In this document: positions 42,292 through 50,248 of the stretch, in pieces
How the letters are laid out: each line of letters starts with the position of its first letter
How positions within the stretch are numbered: the first letter of the stretch is position 1
Notes under the pieces: generated by a model
The model's input: only the letters and a program-made list of their open reading frames with translations
The model's database searches: none
Told to the model about the DNA's origin: nothing
From: Iodobacter violaceini
GTDB lineage: Bacteria; Pseudomonadota; Gammaproteobacteria; Burkholderiales; Chitinibacteraceae
DNA: 64,000 bases
Assembly (NCBI RefSeq): GCF_011601265.1
Contig: NZ_JAAOLX010000006.1
Location: 1 to 64,000, forward strand
Direction of reading: 5' to 3'
Made by a program: the position numbers and the translations under genes

Positions 42292-42545
42292 TAGCACGGG
42301 GCTTTTACCCTCCCCTGAGACCAGCCGATCGGGGAACAAGCGGCATGGGGAAGTCGTCAATTCGTGTTTGAGCGAAGCGAGTTGAATTGACGCGCCATGC
42401 CGATTGTCCGCAGAGAGGGAACCCCGCGCAGCGGGGCGCAGACGCCGGGGCGGCCTTCTTTGGCTTCGTTTCTTGGCCGTTCAAGAAAGGAAGGCCCCTG
42501 CGGTGGCAACCGCTCCAAAATCAACGTGCCGTAGGCACTTAAAAA
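42292..42545 (+). repeat. Dispersed structured repeat, copy R6
   Basis: It lies between the convergent ctaE and DUF2909 genes. The closing stem is GGCATGG (42342-42348) with CCATGCC (42395-42401), fully paired although five positions differ from R1 or R4. The GCGGT/ACCGC hairpin (42500-42513) replaces GCGGG/CCCGC. It shares with R1 an extra GC-rich hairpin. Confidence 0.9.
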
Positions 42546-42610
42546 AGATTTTGATTAGAACAAAAAAACGGCGGGTTGCACCCGCCCTACAAGAGCCGTA
42601 AAAAAAACAC

Positions 42611-42802
42611 TCATGCATTGGGATGTATCCACCCCATCCCATAAGCAATCAATAACAAAACAAATAAAGCAATCGACAAGCCCACCCTCAGAGTCAGAGC
42701 ACGTACCACCTGCGTGGATCGCCCGCCGCGAACCAGCTGTAAGAGTGCCCGCCCGAGGGCGATGATGATAACCAGGAGCAGGATGATGGCAACAATTTTC
42801 AT
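42611..42802 (-). CDS. DUF2909 small membrane protein
   Basis: This 63-residue protein has two membrane helices (about residues 2-22 and 38-57) joined by a basic loop. This is the twin-helix DUF2909 type found in betaproteobacterial oxidase clusters; function unknown. The start codon overlaps the SURF1 reading frame on the other strand, and its GGAGGG ribosome site lies inside SURF1. Confidence 0.82.
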   Translation of the reverse strand: MKIVAIILLLVIIIALGRALLQLVRGGRSTQVVRALTLRVGLSIALFVLLLIAYGMGWIHPNA

Positions 42803-43472
42803 GGAAAACCCTCCGTCTACTCCCATCTTAGCGCAACGTCGCCGATATGCGCTCATCTGTTTGGCAATCCTTATCCTGATTACTTTTTGCATGGGCCTGT
42901 GGCAGCTCAGCCGTGCAAACAATAAACAATTGTTGATTGAACAACAGGCAAAACAAGAAGTACTCGCACCTCTGCAATGGGCCAGGGGCTCTCCCCCCTT
43001 ATTTCGCCCACTCAGACTAACCGGCCAATGGCTGCCACAAGCCCAGATTCTCCTCGATCACCGGATTGAAGCCGGGCAGATCGGCTATCACGTCATCACC
43101 CCTTTTCAGCTGAGTGATCACAGCATCGTACTGGTCAACCGTGGCTGGTGGCCGGATACCCAGCCCCCCCAAGCCGGTTACAGCCCCATCGTCAGCACTC
43201 AGGCATGGCCGCGTTATATCGAGCTGGCCCAAACCCTGCCAGCAGATCACATTTTTCAGAATATCAATCCGGAGCGCTTTGCTGCATGGAGCAAGCTGCC
43301 CCAGCCCATTGCCTATGCGCTGATGCAAGAAAGTAAAAATGGTTTGATTGTGCAACACAGCCAGCCCGCTATCCCGCCAGAACGGCACCTTGCCTATACC
43401 GCCACATGGTGGGGAATGTGCTTAGCAGGCATTTTTCTTTGGAGACGTTTTAAAAGGGAGACAGAACTATGA
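42786..43472 (+). CDS. SURF1-family cytochrome oxidase assembly protein
   Basis: A 228-residue protein with an N-terminal helix, a periplasmic domain and a C-terminal helix, the SURF1 layout, which helps insert heme A into subunit I. Motifs are GLWQLSRANNK, FRPLRLTGQW, LLDHRIEAGQIGYHVITPF and VLVNRGWWP. The ATG at 42786 has an AGGAG site seven bases upstream, inside the divergent DUF2909 gene; ATGs at 42783 and 42801 are alternatives. It overlaps the next gene by ATGA. Confidence 0.93.
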   Translation: MATIFMENPPSTPILAQRRRYALICLAILILITFCMGLWQLSRANNKQLLIEQQAKQEVLAPLQWARGSPPLFRPLRLTGQWLPQAQILLDHRIEAGQIGYHVITPFQLSDHSIVLVNRGWWPDTQPPQAGYSPIVSTQAWPRYIELAQTLPADHIFQNINPERFAAWSKLPQPIAYALMQESKNGLIVQHSQPAIPPERHLAYTATWWGMCLAGIFLWRRFKRETEL

Positions 43473-43924
43473 AAGGACGCACCGTACTCATCGCTTGCTT
43501 TATGTTATCCCTGCTGCCCGTATTAGCCGCACAAGCCGTTTGGCAGTGGTGGAGACCGGTTGGCGGCAATAGCTTTGGCGAGCTGCTCGCCACCCCCATC
43601 GCAGCACCCGGCCCCTGGCGGTTAGCCGCTGCCGATGCCGCGTGCAGCGAGGTGCACAGCAAGCTGCTTTTTGCTGCCGGGCAACTGCGGCTGGCTCAGG
43701 GCGAAGCCAGCCAGCGGATTGTGCGTGCCAGCTTTTGCCCCTCTGATAACGCCGATATCGCCTACCTGCCCAGCCACGCCCCCGATAGCGGCCTCTACCT
43801 GATCGACCCCCACGGCAATGCCGTACTGCGCTATTCCAAAGAGCAACTCTCTAACGACGACGGCAGACGCAAGGCACTGAAAGAAATTGGGCAGGTTTTG
43901 AAAAATAATAAAGCGATGGGTTGA
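43469..43924 (+). CDS. Membrane-anchored oxidase-cluster protein, function unknown
   Basis: This 151-residue protein has an N-terminal membrane helix (about residues 5-25) and a periplasmic domain that ends with YLIDPHGNAVLRYSKEQ, a pattern seen in thioredoxin-like SCO folds but without a CxxxC metal site. Comparable genes sit between SURF1 and ctaA in related bacteria. It overlaps SURF1 by four bases. I do not assign a function. Confidence 0.7.
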   Translation: MKGRTVLIACFMLSLLPVLAAQAVWQWWRPVGGNSFGELLATPIAAPGPWRLAAADAACSEVHSKLLFAAGQLRLAQGEASQRIVRASFCPSDNADIAYLPSHAPDSGLYLIDPHGNAVLRYSKEQLSNDDGRRKALKEIGQVLKNNKAMG

Positions 43925-43926
43925 AG

Positions 43927-44085
43927 CCATATGCGCTAACCAAAAGCCCCTGCGCTGCGGACTATCGGGTCGGCGGCAGGCGGGATTGGCTCGCTGCCTC
44001 GCTCCCTGGCCGAAACCCCGCCCGCTTGTTCCTCGCTCCGGCGTGTTTCAAGGGGATTTGAAAACCCTATGCGAAGAGCGTAGTT
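43927..44085 (-). repeat. Dispersed structured repeat, copy R7 (short form)
   Basis: It lacks the 12-bp hairpin and the end of the full element. The start (GAGCGAGGAACAAGCGGGCG on the minus strand) and the TCCGCAGCG stretch match the family. The central part is replaced by a different GC-rich arm. Confidence 0.75.
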
Positions 44086-44127
44086 ATTGCGTTTTTCGCT
44101 GTTTGCTAATGAAAAAACATTTGGTTA

Positions 44128-44206
44128 GCCCGTATGGGGCGATACCCGCCGTGCTTTGCCAATAAATATTACGAAAATGGCGGGTTTCACCCGCCCTACA
44201 GGAGCC
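44128..44206. repeat. Small palindromic intergenic repeat (GTAGGGCGGGT type)
   Basis: CGGGTTTCACCCGCCCTACA near 44180-44200 is inverted relative to the copy at 29944 and is preceded by a GGGGCGATACCCGCC stretch. It ends just before the ribosome site of ctaA. A shorter version is at about 42570-42596. Confidence 0.65.
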
Positions 44207-44211
44207 ACTCA

Positions 44212-45225
44212 ATGAAACCACTGCTCTGCCTTACCCTGATCTGGACTTTCTGTCTGGTGATGCTCGGTGCTTATGTGCGGCTTTCTGATGCGGGTTTGGG
44301 CTGCCCGGACTGGCCGGGCTGCTACGGGCAACTTGGCGCACCGGATGAAGCACATGAGATTGCCCGGGCCAGTGCAAACTTTGGCCGAGATATGAGTGGC
44401 GAAATAGAGCCTGCCAAAGGCTGGAAAGAAATGATCCACCGCTATTTTGCCGGCGGATTAGGGATATTAGTCTTAGCGGTTTGCTGCTTGCTCTGGCAAA
44501 AGCGTCAGCAGCTCAGCCGTATCAGTATTCTTTTGCCACTGGCCGTGATTATTTTTCAGGCTCTGCTGGGAATGTGGACAGTTACCATGAAGCTGATGCC
44601 CGTCGTCGTCACGGCGCACTTGCTGGGCGGCATGACGCTGCTGGCGATGCTAACCTGGCTGAGCGCTCGCGCCACTTTAGCGCCTCAGCTGCCCGGCCAG
44701 CTGCGTCCGCTCCTGATCATCAGCCTGATCGCCATCGTGCTGCAAATTGCCCTGGGCGGCTGGGTATCGACTAATTATGCGGCGCTGGCCTGCAATGGTT
44801 TCCCTTTATGTCAGGGCAGCCTTGCCGCGCCTGCTGGTTTAAGCGAAGCCATGCAGCCGATACGCGAACTAGGGCAGACGGCCGGAGGTGATGCGCTGAC
44901 GATTCATCACTTAGCCGCCATCCACTGGCTGCACCGCCTGGGTGCAGTGCTGCTGCTGGCCTGCCTGAGTGTGCTGATCTGGCAGCTGCGCAAAGCCAGC
45001 CCCAAGTGGGCAGGGCTGATTGCTGCGGCGCTGCTGCTGCAAATCTCGCTGGGCATCAGCAATGTCTGGCTGGATTTACCACTGCCTCTGGCTGTGGCGC
45101 ATAACGGCGGAGCGGCGATTTTGCTGATGCTGGTGGTTGCTGCATTAGCACAGGTTTTACCCATTCATCAGCAAGCAACAAGCAGCGTCTTTAACACCGC
45201 TTCCCCTAAACACTCAGGAGCCTGA
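44212..45225 (+). CDS. ctaA: Heme A synthase CtaA
   Basis: This 337-residue membrane enzyme oxidises heme O to heme A. Eight helices and the CtaA motifs are seen (GAYVRLSDAGLGCPDWPGCYG near the start, EMIHRYFAGGLG, and a later IHWLHRLGA with paired His ligands). The ATG at 44212 follows an AGGAG site. The gap before it holds R7 and a palindromic repeat, so it may have its own promoter. It is followed by ctaB after two bases. Confidence 0.95.
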   Translation: MKPLLCLTLIWTFCLVMLGAYVRLSDAGLGCPDWPGCYGQLGAPDEAHEIARASANFGRDMSGEIEPAKGWKEMIHRYFAGGLGILVLAVCCLLWQKRQQLSRISILLPLAVIIFQALLGMWTVTMKLMPVVVTAHLLGGMTLLAMLTWLSARATLAPQLPGQLRPLLIISLIAIVLQIALGGWVSTNYAALACNGFPLCQGSLAAPAGLSEAMQPIRELGQTAGGDALTIHHLAAIHWLHRLGAVLLLACLSVLIWQLRKASPKWAGLIAAALLLQISLGISNVWLDLPLPLAVAHNGGAAILLMLVVAALAQVLPIHQQATSSVFNTASPKHSGA

Positions 45226-45227
45226 CC

Positions 45228-46139
45228 ATGCGTACTCTCGCCCTTACCCGCTCCCATGCCCAGCTGGCTGAGCTGCTGAAACTTGGCAAGCCACGCGTCA
45301 TTGCCTTGATTGTGTTCTGTGCCGTGGTGGGCATGCTGCTGGCCACGCCACAGCTGCCATCCATCACCCTGCTGCTGGCTGCCACAGCAGGAATTGGGCT
45401 GGTAGCCAGTGGCGCTGCTGCTTTTAACTGCCTGATCGAAGTAGAGCGCGATGGAAATATGCGCCGTACCCAGCAGCGCCCGCTGGTCAAAGGCTCGCTA
45501 AAACACAGTGACGCCCTGCTCTATGCCCTGATCACCACCGCAGTGGGGCTGTGGCTGCTGGCTGTTTTTGTAAATATGCTGACGATGTGGCTGACGCTGG
45601 CCACATTCTTTGGCTATGCGGTGATTTACACCCGCTTACTGAAAGCCGCCACACCGCAAAATATCGTGATTGGCGGGGCATCCGGTGCCATGCCACCGAT
45701 ATTGGGCTGGGCCGCCGTCACCGGCAGCGTGCCGCCCGAAGCGATGATTTTATTTTTGATTATTTACACATGGACGCCGCCGCATTTCTGGGCGCTGGCG
45801 CTCTACCGCCGCGATGAATATGCAAAGGCAGGCCTGCCGATGTTGCCCATCACCCATGGGCTGGCCTTTACCAGATTATCTATTCTGCTCTACGCCGCCA
45901 TCCTGGCCGCAGTCACCGCCCTGCCTGTGGCATTAGGCATGAGCAGCTGGCTGTATGGAATCAGCGTGGCCGTGCTGAATACAGGTTTTTTATCGCGGGC
46001 ATTTAAATTGTGGCAGGAAGAGGATGAAGCGAAAGGTGATGTAATTGCGCGGGAATTATTCAGATATTCGATTAAATATCTGGCGTATTTATTTGCGGCT
46101 TTATTGCAGGATCATTGGCTGATGGTGTTGGTGGCGTAA
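45228..46139 (+). CDS. ctaB: Heme O synthase CtaB (protoheme farnesyltransferase)
   Basis: This 303-residue UbiA-family enzyme makes heme O, the substrate of CtaA. The two Asp motifs are NCLIEVERDGNMRRTQQRPL and YRRDEYAKAGLPMLP, with the conserved WTPPHFWALAL segment. Nine helices are present. The usual copper chaperone gene sco is not found after it; the next gene, uppP, is on the other strand. Confidence 0.97.
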   Translation: MRTLALTRSHAQLAELLKLGKPRVIALIVFCAVVGMLLATPQLPSITLLLAATAGIGLVASGAAAFNCLIEVERDGNMRRTQQRPLVKGSLKHSDALLYALITTAVGLWLLAVFVNMLTMWLTLATFFGYAVIYTRLLKAATPQNIVIGGASGAMPPILGWAAVTGSVPPEAMILFLIIYTWTPPHFWALALYRRDEYAKAGLPMLPITHGLAFTRLSILLYAAILAAVTALPVALGMSSWLYGISVAVLNTGFLSRAFKLWQEEDEAKGDVIARELFRYSIKYLAYLFAALLQDHWLMVLVA

Positions 46140-46178
46140 GGCACTGCCCCAGGTAATGCCCCGCTTAAACTCAATACC

Positions 46179-46209
46179 GCAGGAGCGGCTTCAGCCAGGC
46201 CACTCCTGC
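46179..46209. terminator. Hairpin between ctaB and uppP
   Basis: GCAGGAG and CTCCTGC arms enclose a GGC/GCC inner stem. A run of six A follows on the plus strand. It lies between convergent genes, but a T-run is not on the expected side, so it may instead be a REP-like palindrome. Confidence 0.5.
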
Positions 46210-46224
46210 AAAAAACGTCTGACC

Positions 46225-47055
46225 TTAAACCGTCCAGCTCACCAGACCACTGTAAGCCGTTGCCAGTACGATCAGACCAAAGGCAATCCGGTAATAGGCA
46301 AAGCCAACAAAGGTATGAGTAGAAACAAACTTAATCAGCGCACGAATGGCAATAAAGGCAAAGATAAATGAGGCAATAAAGCCCACAGCGAATACACCAC
46401 TGTCGCCAATATCTAACTCATGGCGGTGTTTAAGCAGGCTGTAAATTGAAGCCGCACCCAGCGTTGGAATCCCTAAAAAGAAAGAGAACTCGGTTGCGGC
46501 CTTGCGGGAAATGCCGAGGAACATGCCGCCAATAATGGTAGCGCCAGAGCGGCTGGTGCCGGGAATCAGGGCTAAACACTGGCAAAGCCCCACTTTTAAG
46601 GCATCTTTCAGGCTTAAATCATCCACCGTTTCAATGACCGGGGTTTTATTAACCTGGCGTTTTTCCGCCCAAAGAATAATCAAACCACCCACAATAAACG
46701 CCATCGCCACCGGCACTGGCTGGAATAAATGCGCCTTAATTGCTTTGCTGAACAGCAGGCCCAAAATAGCCGCAGGAATAAACGCAATCACAACCGCCAG
46801 CAATAAATTACGCTCGCCACCTGGCTTAACCGCGCCGGTTAAGGTGCTCACCAGCTTGGCACGGTATTCCCACACAACCGCCAGCATAGCGCCCAGCTGA
46901 ATAAAAATTTCATAAACGTCGCGCTTTTCCTTGCTCATAAAATTGAGCAAATCACCCGTTAAAATCAAATGACCCGTGCTGGAAATTGGCAAAAACTCTG
47001 TAATACCCTCAACCATGCCCATAATGAGCGACTTAAACAGCAATACGATATCCAT
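46225..47055 (-). CDS. uppP: Undecaprenyl-diphosphatase UppP
   Basis: This 276-residue membrane enzyme recycles the carrier lipid of cell-wall synthesis and gives bacitracin tolerance. The BacA motifs are present: VEGITEFLPISSTGHLI near the start and LIPGTSRSGATIIGG in the middle. Seven or eight helices. The start at 47055 gives the standard MDIVLLFKS end. It is a single gene between ctaB and ubiT. Confidence 0.96.
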   Translation of the reverse strand: MDIVLLFKSLIMGMVEGITEFLPISSTGHLILTGDLLNFMSKEKRDVYEIFIQLGAMLAVVWEYRAKLVSTLTGAVKPGGERNLLLAVVIAFIPAAILGLLFSKAIKAHLFQPVPVAMAFIVGGLIILWAEKRQVNKTPVIETVDDLSLKDALKVGLCQCLALIPGTSRSGATIIGGMFLGISRKAATEFSFFLGIPTLGAASIYSLLKHRHELDIGDSGVFAVGFIASFIFAFIAIRALIKFVSTHTFVGFAYYRIAFGLIVLATAYSGLVSWTV

Positions 47056-47240
47056 TGATAATCTGCCAATAGCCTGAAAAGAGAAGCGCATTATATCTGC
47101 GCAATCTTATTCACTGATTAAGATCTGATGTTTATTGCAAGGATTTACATTGGAGCCTGTTGGCTTATTTTTTGCAGGGCATGTAAAACCAATCGTGCTC
47201 TATGTGTGCCCGGTGTCTGCAGACCTTTTAAAACACCAAA

Positions 47241-47666
47241 TCAAACCGGCAAATGAGCACGTAACCGGCTGGGCAGCCATGCCAGCAGAGGCTCAAAATC
47301 AGTCGCATCCATCAGGTTTTTTAGCGTGAGGCCAAGCTCGGTATCGCCCTCAATGCTTAAACGGCGCTGGAAAAACAACGTGTCCGGATCTTCCAGGCGG
47401 CGGGCCAGCACCAGGTAATCGGCAAGGCTGGCGCTGAAAGTGACATCCGCCGCACCGGTCCCCCGCTTAAAACAGCCATTCTGAAAAGAAAGCGTCAGGC
47501 CACGGCCAATATCCAGCACTTCTAAACGAATATTGCGCCCCGCCAGCCATGCAAAGTCTTCCTCCGGCCAAAGCTTGCTTTTAACCAGATTTAAACTGCT
47601 GGCCAGAGCGATAGCCACTGGGGCTTCGGGAAGTTTTAATAAAACAAACTGACGTAAGTGCTTCAT
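47241..47666 (-). CDS. ubiT: UbiT, SCP2-domain factor for oxygen-independent ubiquinone synthesis
   Basis: This 141-residue lipid-binding protein has the SCP2 fold pattern ([22 protein letters not shown], then [17 protein letters not shown], and [23 protein letters not shown]). UbiT acts with UbiU and UbiV in the anaerobic pathway. The ATG at 47666 has AAGGA at the right distance and overlaps the ubiV stop (ATGA); the ATG two codons earlier is too close to the site. Confidence 0.92.
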   Translation of the reverse strand: MKHLRQFVLLKLPEAPVAIALASSLNLVKSKLWPEEDFAWLAGRNIRLEVLDIGRGLTLSFQNGCFKRGTGAADVTFSASLADYLVLARRLEDPDTLFFQRRLSIEGDTELGLTLKNLMDATDFEPLLAWLPSRLRAHLPV

Positions 47667-48538
47667 ACACATTCCTTTATGCCCGCTTCACCATGCCAAT
47701 AACCATTCACAAGCCCCTGTGGATAAGCTGTTGAAAAGTCGTGGATAGCGTCGGGATAAGTACATTTTTCAGCATAAGCAGCGACCAGCTCTGCCGTGCC
47801 GGTGGATTGCGGACTAATGCGCAGATAATCAATGCCCATCTGCGCCATTTGTGGCAATTCGCTGTAGAGCGACTGGCAGGCGGAAGACTGAGTCTGAATA
47901 CCGTTCAGGCGCAAAAACCCCTGCCCTTCACGGGTAGCAACTAACTGCCCGTCGGCATGGTCCAGGCAGCGAAACTCACAGGCATCTTTGCTCAGGCCGT
48001 AATAACGCGCGGTAAAGCAGCGGGCCGAAAACGCCAGTGGTAAATGGCCGTGCACAAAGACTTCGGTTTCGATGGCGCTGGTTTTCTCGGCCAGAATAGC
48101 GGCGATATCGGCCTTGCTGCTTTCTAAAGAAGGTACCCAGCGCATCGCGCCCTGAGCCGCAAACCAATCCAAAGCCGCGCCGTTATAAATATTAAGATGC
48201 GGCCCGGCCACAAAGCGCATGCCCAAATCCCGCGCCACTTTCACCGCGCCTAAATCATTGGCCTCGATACAGCCCCCTGCCTCGGCCAGCCTTTTTAAGC
48301 TGGAAAGATCGCTGGCGGATTCCAACAACGCCTGCGATGAAATCACCACCTCTTTACCCGCAGCACGCAGCTGCTCCGCCACTTCCAGCCAATCCGCACT
48401 ACGCAACTCGTGGCGGCGCGAGCAAACCACCTCGCCCAGATAAATCACATCCACCGGCCAGCTTGCCGCCCCGGCATAAAAATCCAGCACCTGCTGCTTA
48501 GGCCAGTAATAAAGAATGGGGCCAAGAGAGAGTTTCAT
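47663..48538 (-). CDS. ubiV: UbiV, U32 peptidase-family hydroxylation subunit
   Basis: This 291-residue protein forms, with UbiU, an iron-sulfur complex that hydroxylates ubiquinone precursors without oxygen. The U32 pattern is seen with Cys residues suited to a 4Fe-4S cluster ([28 protein letters not shown], then FRCLDHADG). The ribosome site AGGAAG precedes the ATG. The 275-bp gap from ubiU holds repeat R8. Confidence 0.94.
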   Translation of the reverse strand: MKLSLGPILYYWPKQQVLDFYAGAASWPVDVIYLGEVVCSRRHELRSADWLEVAEQLRAAGKEVVISSQALLESASDLSSLKRLAEAGGCIEANDLGAVKVARDLGMRFVAGPHLNIYNGAALDWFAAQGAMRWVPSLESSKADIAAILAEKTSAIETEVFVHGHLPLAFSARCFTARYYGLSKDACEFRCLDHADGQLVATREGQGFLRLNGIQTQSSACQSLYSELPQMAQMGIDYLRISPQSTGTAELVAAYAEKCTYPDAIHDFSTAYPQGLVNGYWHGEAGIKECV

Positions 48539-48639
48539 TGTTCTTCCTGTATAAAGCGTCGGGGCTTACCCCATATGCGCTAACTGCCTTGATTTTAAAA
48601 TTCAAATGAAGCAAAAACTAAGCTATGGCTGCGCTACCT

Positions 48640-48785
48640 GCATAGGGCTTTACCCCCCTGAAAACGCGCCGAGCGAGGAACAAGCGGGGCGGGGTTTCGG
48701 CGAGGATGTTTGAGTGAGCCTGCAAGCGAGTCCCGCACGGGGGACTCCCGCACCAAAATACCGTGCCGAAGGCACTTAAAAACGT
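48640..48785 (+). repeat. Dispersed structured repeat, copy R8 (internally deleted)
   Basis: It lies inside the ubiUVT operon. The 5-prime part (GCGCCGAGCGAGGAACAAGC) and the 3-prime hairpins (CGGG-loop-CCCG and GTGCC-GAA-GGCAC) are kept, while the middle with the 12-bp hairpin is lost. It shows a deletion derivative of the family. Confidence 0.8.
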
Positions 48786-48813
48786 TTCAAAACCCCATGG
48801 ACAAAACCTGCCC

Positions 48814-49812
48814 TCATCGCCACGGCCTGCTATAAGCCCCCAGCGTTTGCTGATGCCCTTCGGACACTTTATCCAGCGTGGCTTGCCAGGCAGGTTTAAC
48901 TGAGTAACGCGGGTCGGCACAGGCATCGATCGCCATGCGTAAAGTTTTAGTCACCTCGGCCACATAAGAAGGGCTACGCTGGCGGCCTTCTACCTTGATG
49001 GCAGCCACGCCGATGCGCATCAGCTCGGGCAAAATGGATAGCGTATTCAGGCTGGTCGGCTCTTCCATGGCGTAATAGGTATCGCCATCGACTTCAAAGC
49101 GGCCCTTGCACAGCGTGGGATAACCAGCAGGCTCGCCTGCCTCAAAACGATCGATCAGTACGCCATTTAAACGCGCATCCATACGCTCGCCCTGTTTATC
49201 CCAGCGTACAAACTGTGCAGGAGAACATACGCCGTGGGTATTGGGCGACTGGCCCGTTACATAGCTGGATAAAATGCAGCGCCCTTCCGCCATCACACAG
49301 AGGCTGCCAAAACCGAAGACCTCGATTTCTACCTGAGTATTTTTAATCACATACTCAACCTGCGGCAGAGTCAGCACGCGCGGCAATACGGCCCGGCGCA
49401 CGCCAAAACATTCGTGGGCTAAATTAATCGCTTCAAAATTAGTCGCCGAGCCTTGCACCGATAAATGCAGATGCAAATGGGGATGGGTGCGATGGGCATA
49501 ATCCAGCAGGCCAAGATCGGCCAGAATCACTGCATCCGCGCCCAGATCGGCCGCCTTATCCACCGAAGCACGCCAGTCGGCAATTCGCCCAGGCTGAGCG
49601 TAGGTATTAATCGCGATTAATATTTCACGGTTTTTAGCATGAGCGTAGCGCACGCCCTCGCTGAGCTGCGCATCACTAAAATTGAGGCCAGCAAAATTTC
49701 TGGCATTGGTGGCATTTTTAAAACCGAGGTAAACCGCGTCGGCGCCCTGGTCAACGGCGGTTTTTAAGGCAGGCAGGCTGCCCGCCGGGCAAACAAGTTG
49801 GGGCAGGGCCAT
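48814..49812 (-). CDS. ubiU: UbiU, U32 peptidase-family hydroxylation subunit
   Basis: This 332-residue partner of UbiV has the U32 core: ADAVYLGFKNATNARNFAGLNFS in parts, then EVFGFGSLCVMAEGRC with Cys, a GVCSPAQFVRW segment and VAAIKVEGRQRSPSYV. It is the first gene of the ubiUVT operon. A TATACT -10-like box lies 13-18 bp before the start. A candidate FNR-type site lies about 60 bp upstream. Confidence 0.95.
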   Translation of the reverse strand: MALPQLVCPAGSLPALKTAVDQGADAVYLGFKNATNARNFAGLNFSDAQLSEGVRYAHAKNREILIAINTYAQPGRIADWRASVDKAADLGADAVILADLGLLDYAHRTHPHLHLHLSVQGSATNFEAINLAHECFGVRRAVLPRVLTLPQVEYVIKNTQVEIEVFGFGSLCVMAEGRCILSSYVTGQSPNTHGVCSPAQFVRWDKQGERMDARLNGVLIDRFEAGEPAGYPTLCKGRFEVDGDTYYAMEEPTSLNTLSILPELMRIGVAAIKVEGRQRSPSYVAEVTKTLRMAIDACADPRYSVKPAWQATLDKVSEGHQQTLGAYSRPWR

Positions 49813-49867
49813 AAGCACCCCCGAAGTATAAACAGAGGCAGCTTACAGGCAGGTGACAACATGCTTT

Positions 49868-49881
49868 TTAAGCTAAATCAA
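49868..49881. promoter_or_regulatory. Candidate FNR/ANR box upstream of ubiU
   Basis: TTAAGCTAAATCAA matches TTGAT-N4-ATCAA at eight of ten fixed positions, centred about 62 bp before the ubiU start. A second, similar 8-of-10 site (TTAACCGAGATCAA) is at 50033-50046. The weak scores mean both may be chance. Confidence 0.3.
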
Positions 49882-50248
49882 ACTAAGCCCAGAATAGCGC
49901 ACAGAAAAAAGCGTGCGTCTGCAAAAATGCAGCTACGCACGCCCCAAACACCCACACACAGAGAGTCTTTTCACAAAGCCCACACGCTTTGCGACGACTT
50001 TTTAATCATAGTGCACTGCAATATATTTTGCCTTAACCGAGATCAATTTTGCTGAAATAAGCAAAAAATTCTTAGAAAACAATGAAAAACACCGTTTACT
50101 GCGTTTTGTAGGCATTTGCTTCGCACTACGCACCAAGCATAGTGCCATAATTCCCAATTGGCAGACACTGGACTAAGGTTCATGCTGCACGCTATTCCCG
50201 CCGGGGCACAATCCCGGCAACGAAAACCAACAAACAAGGATGCTCAAA
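49882..50248. other. Divergent ubiU / gnd intergenic stretch
   Basis: About 370 bp with no supported gene. It contains the second FNR-like site and the leader of gnd, whose AAGGA ribosome site is at 50236-50240. A GCGTGCGT/ACGCACGC inverted repeat near 49910-49942 could form a hairpin in a leader of either direction. Confidence 0.45.
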
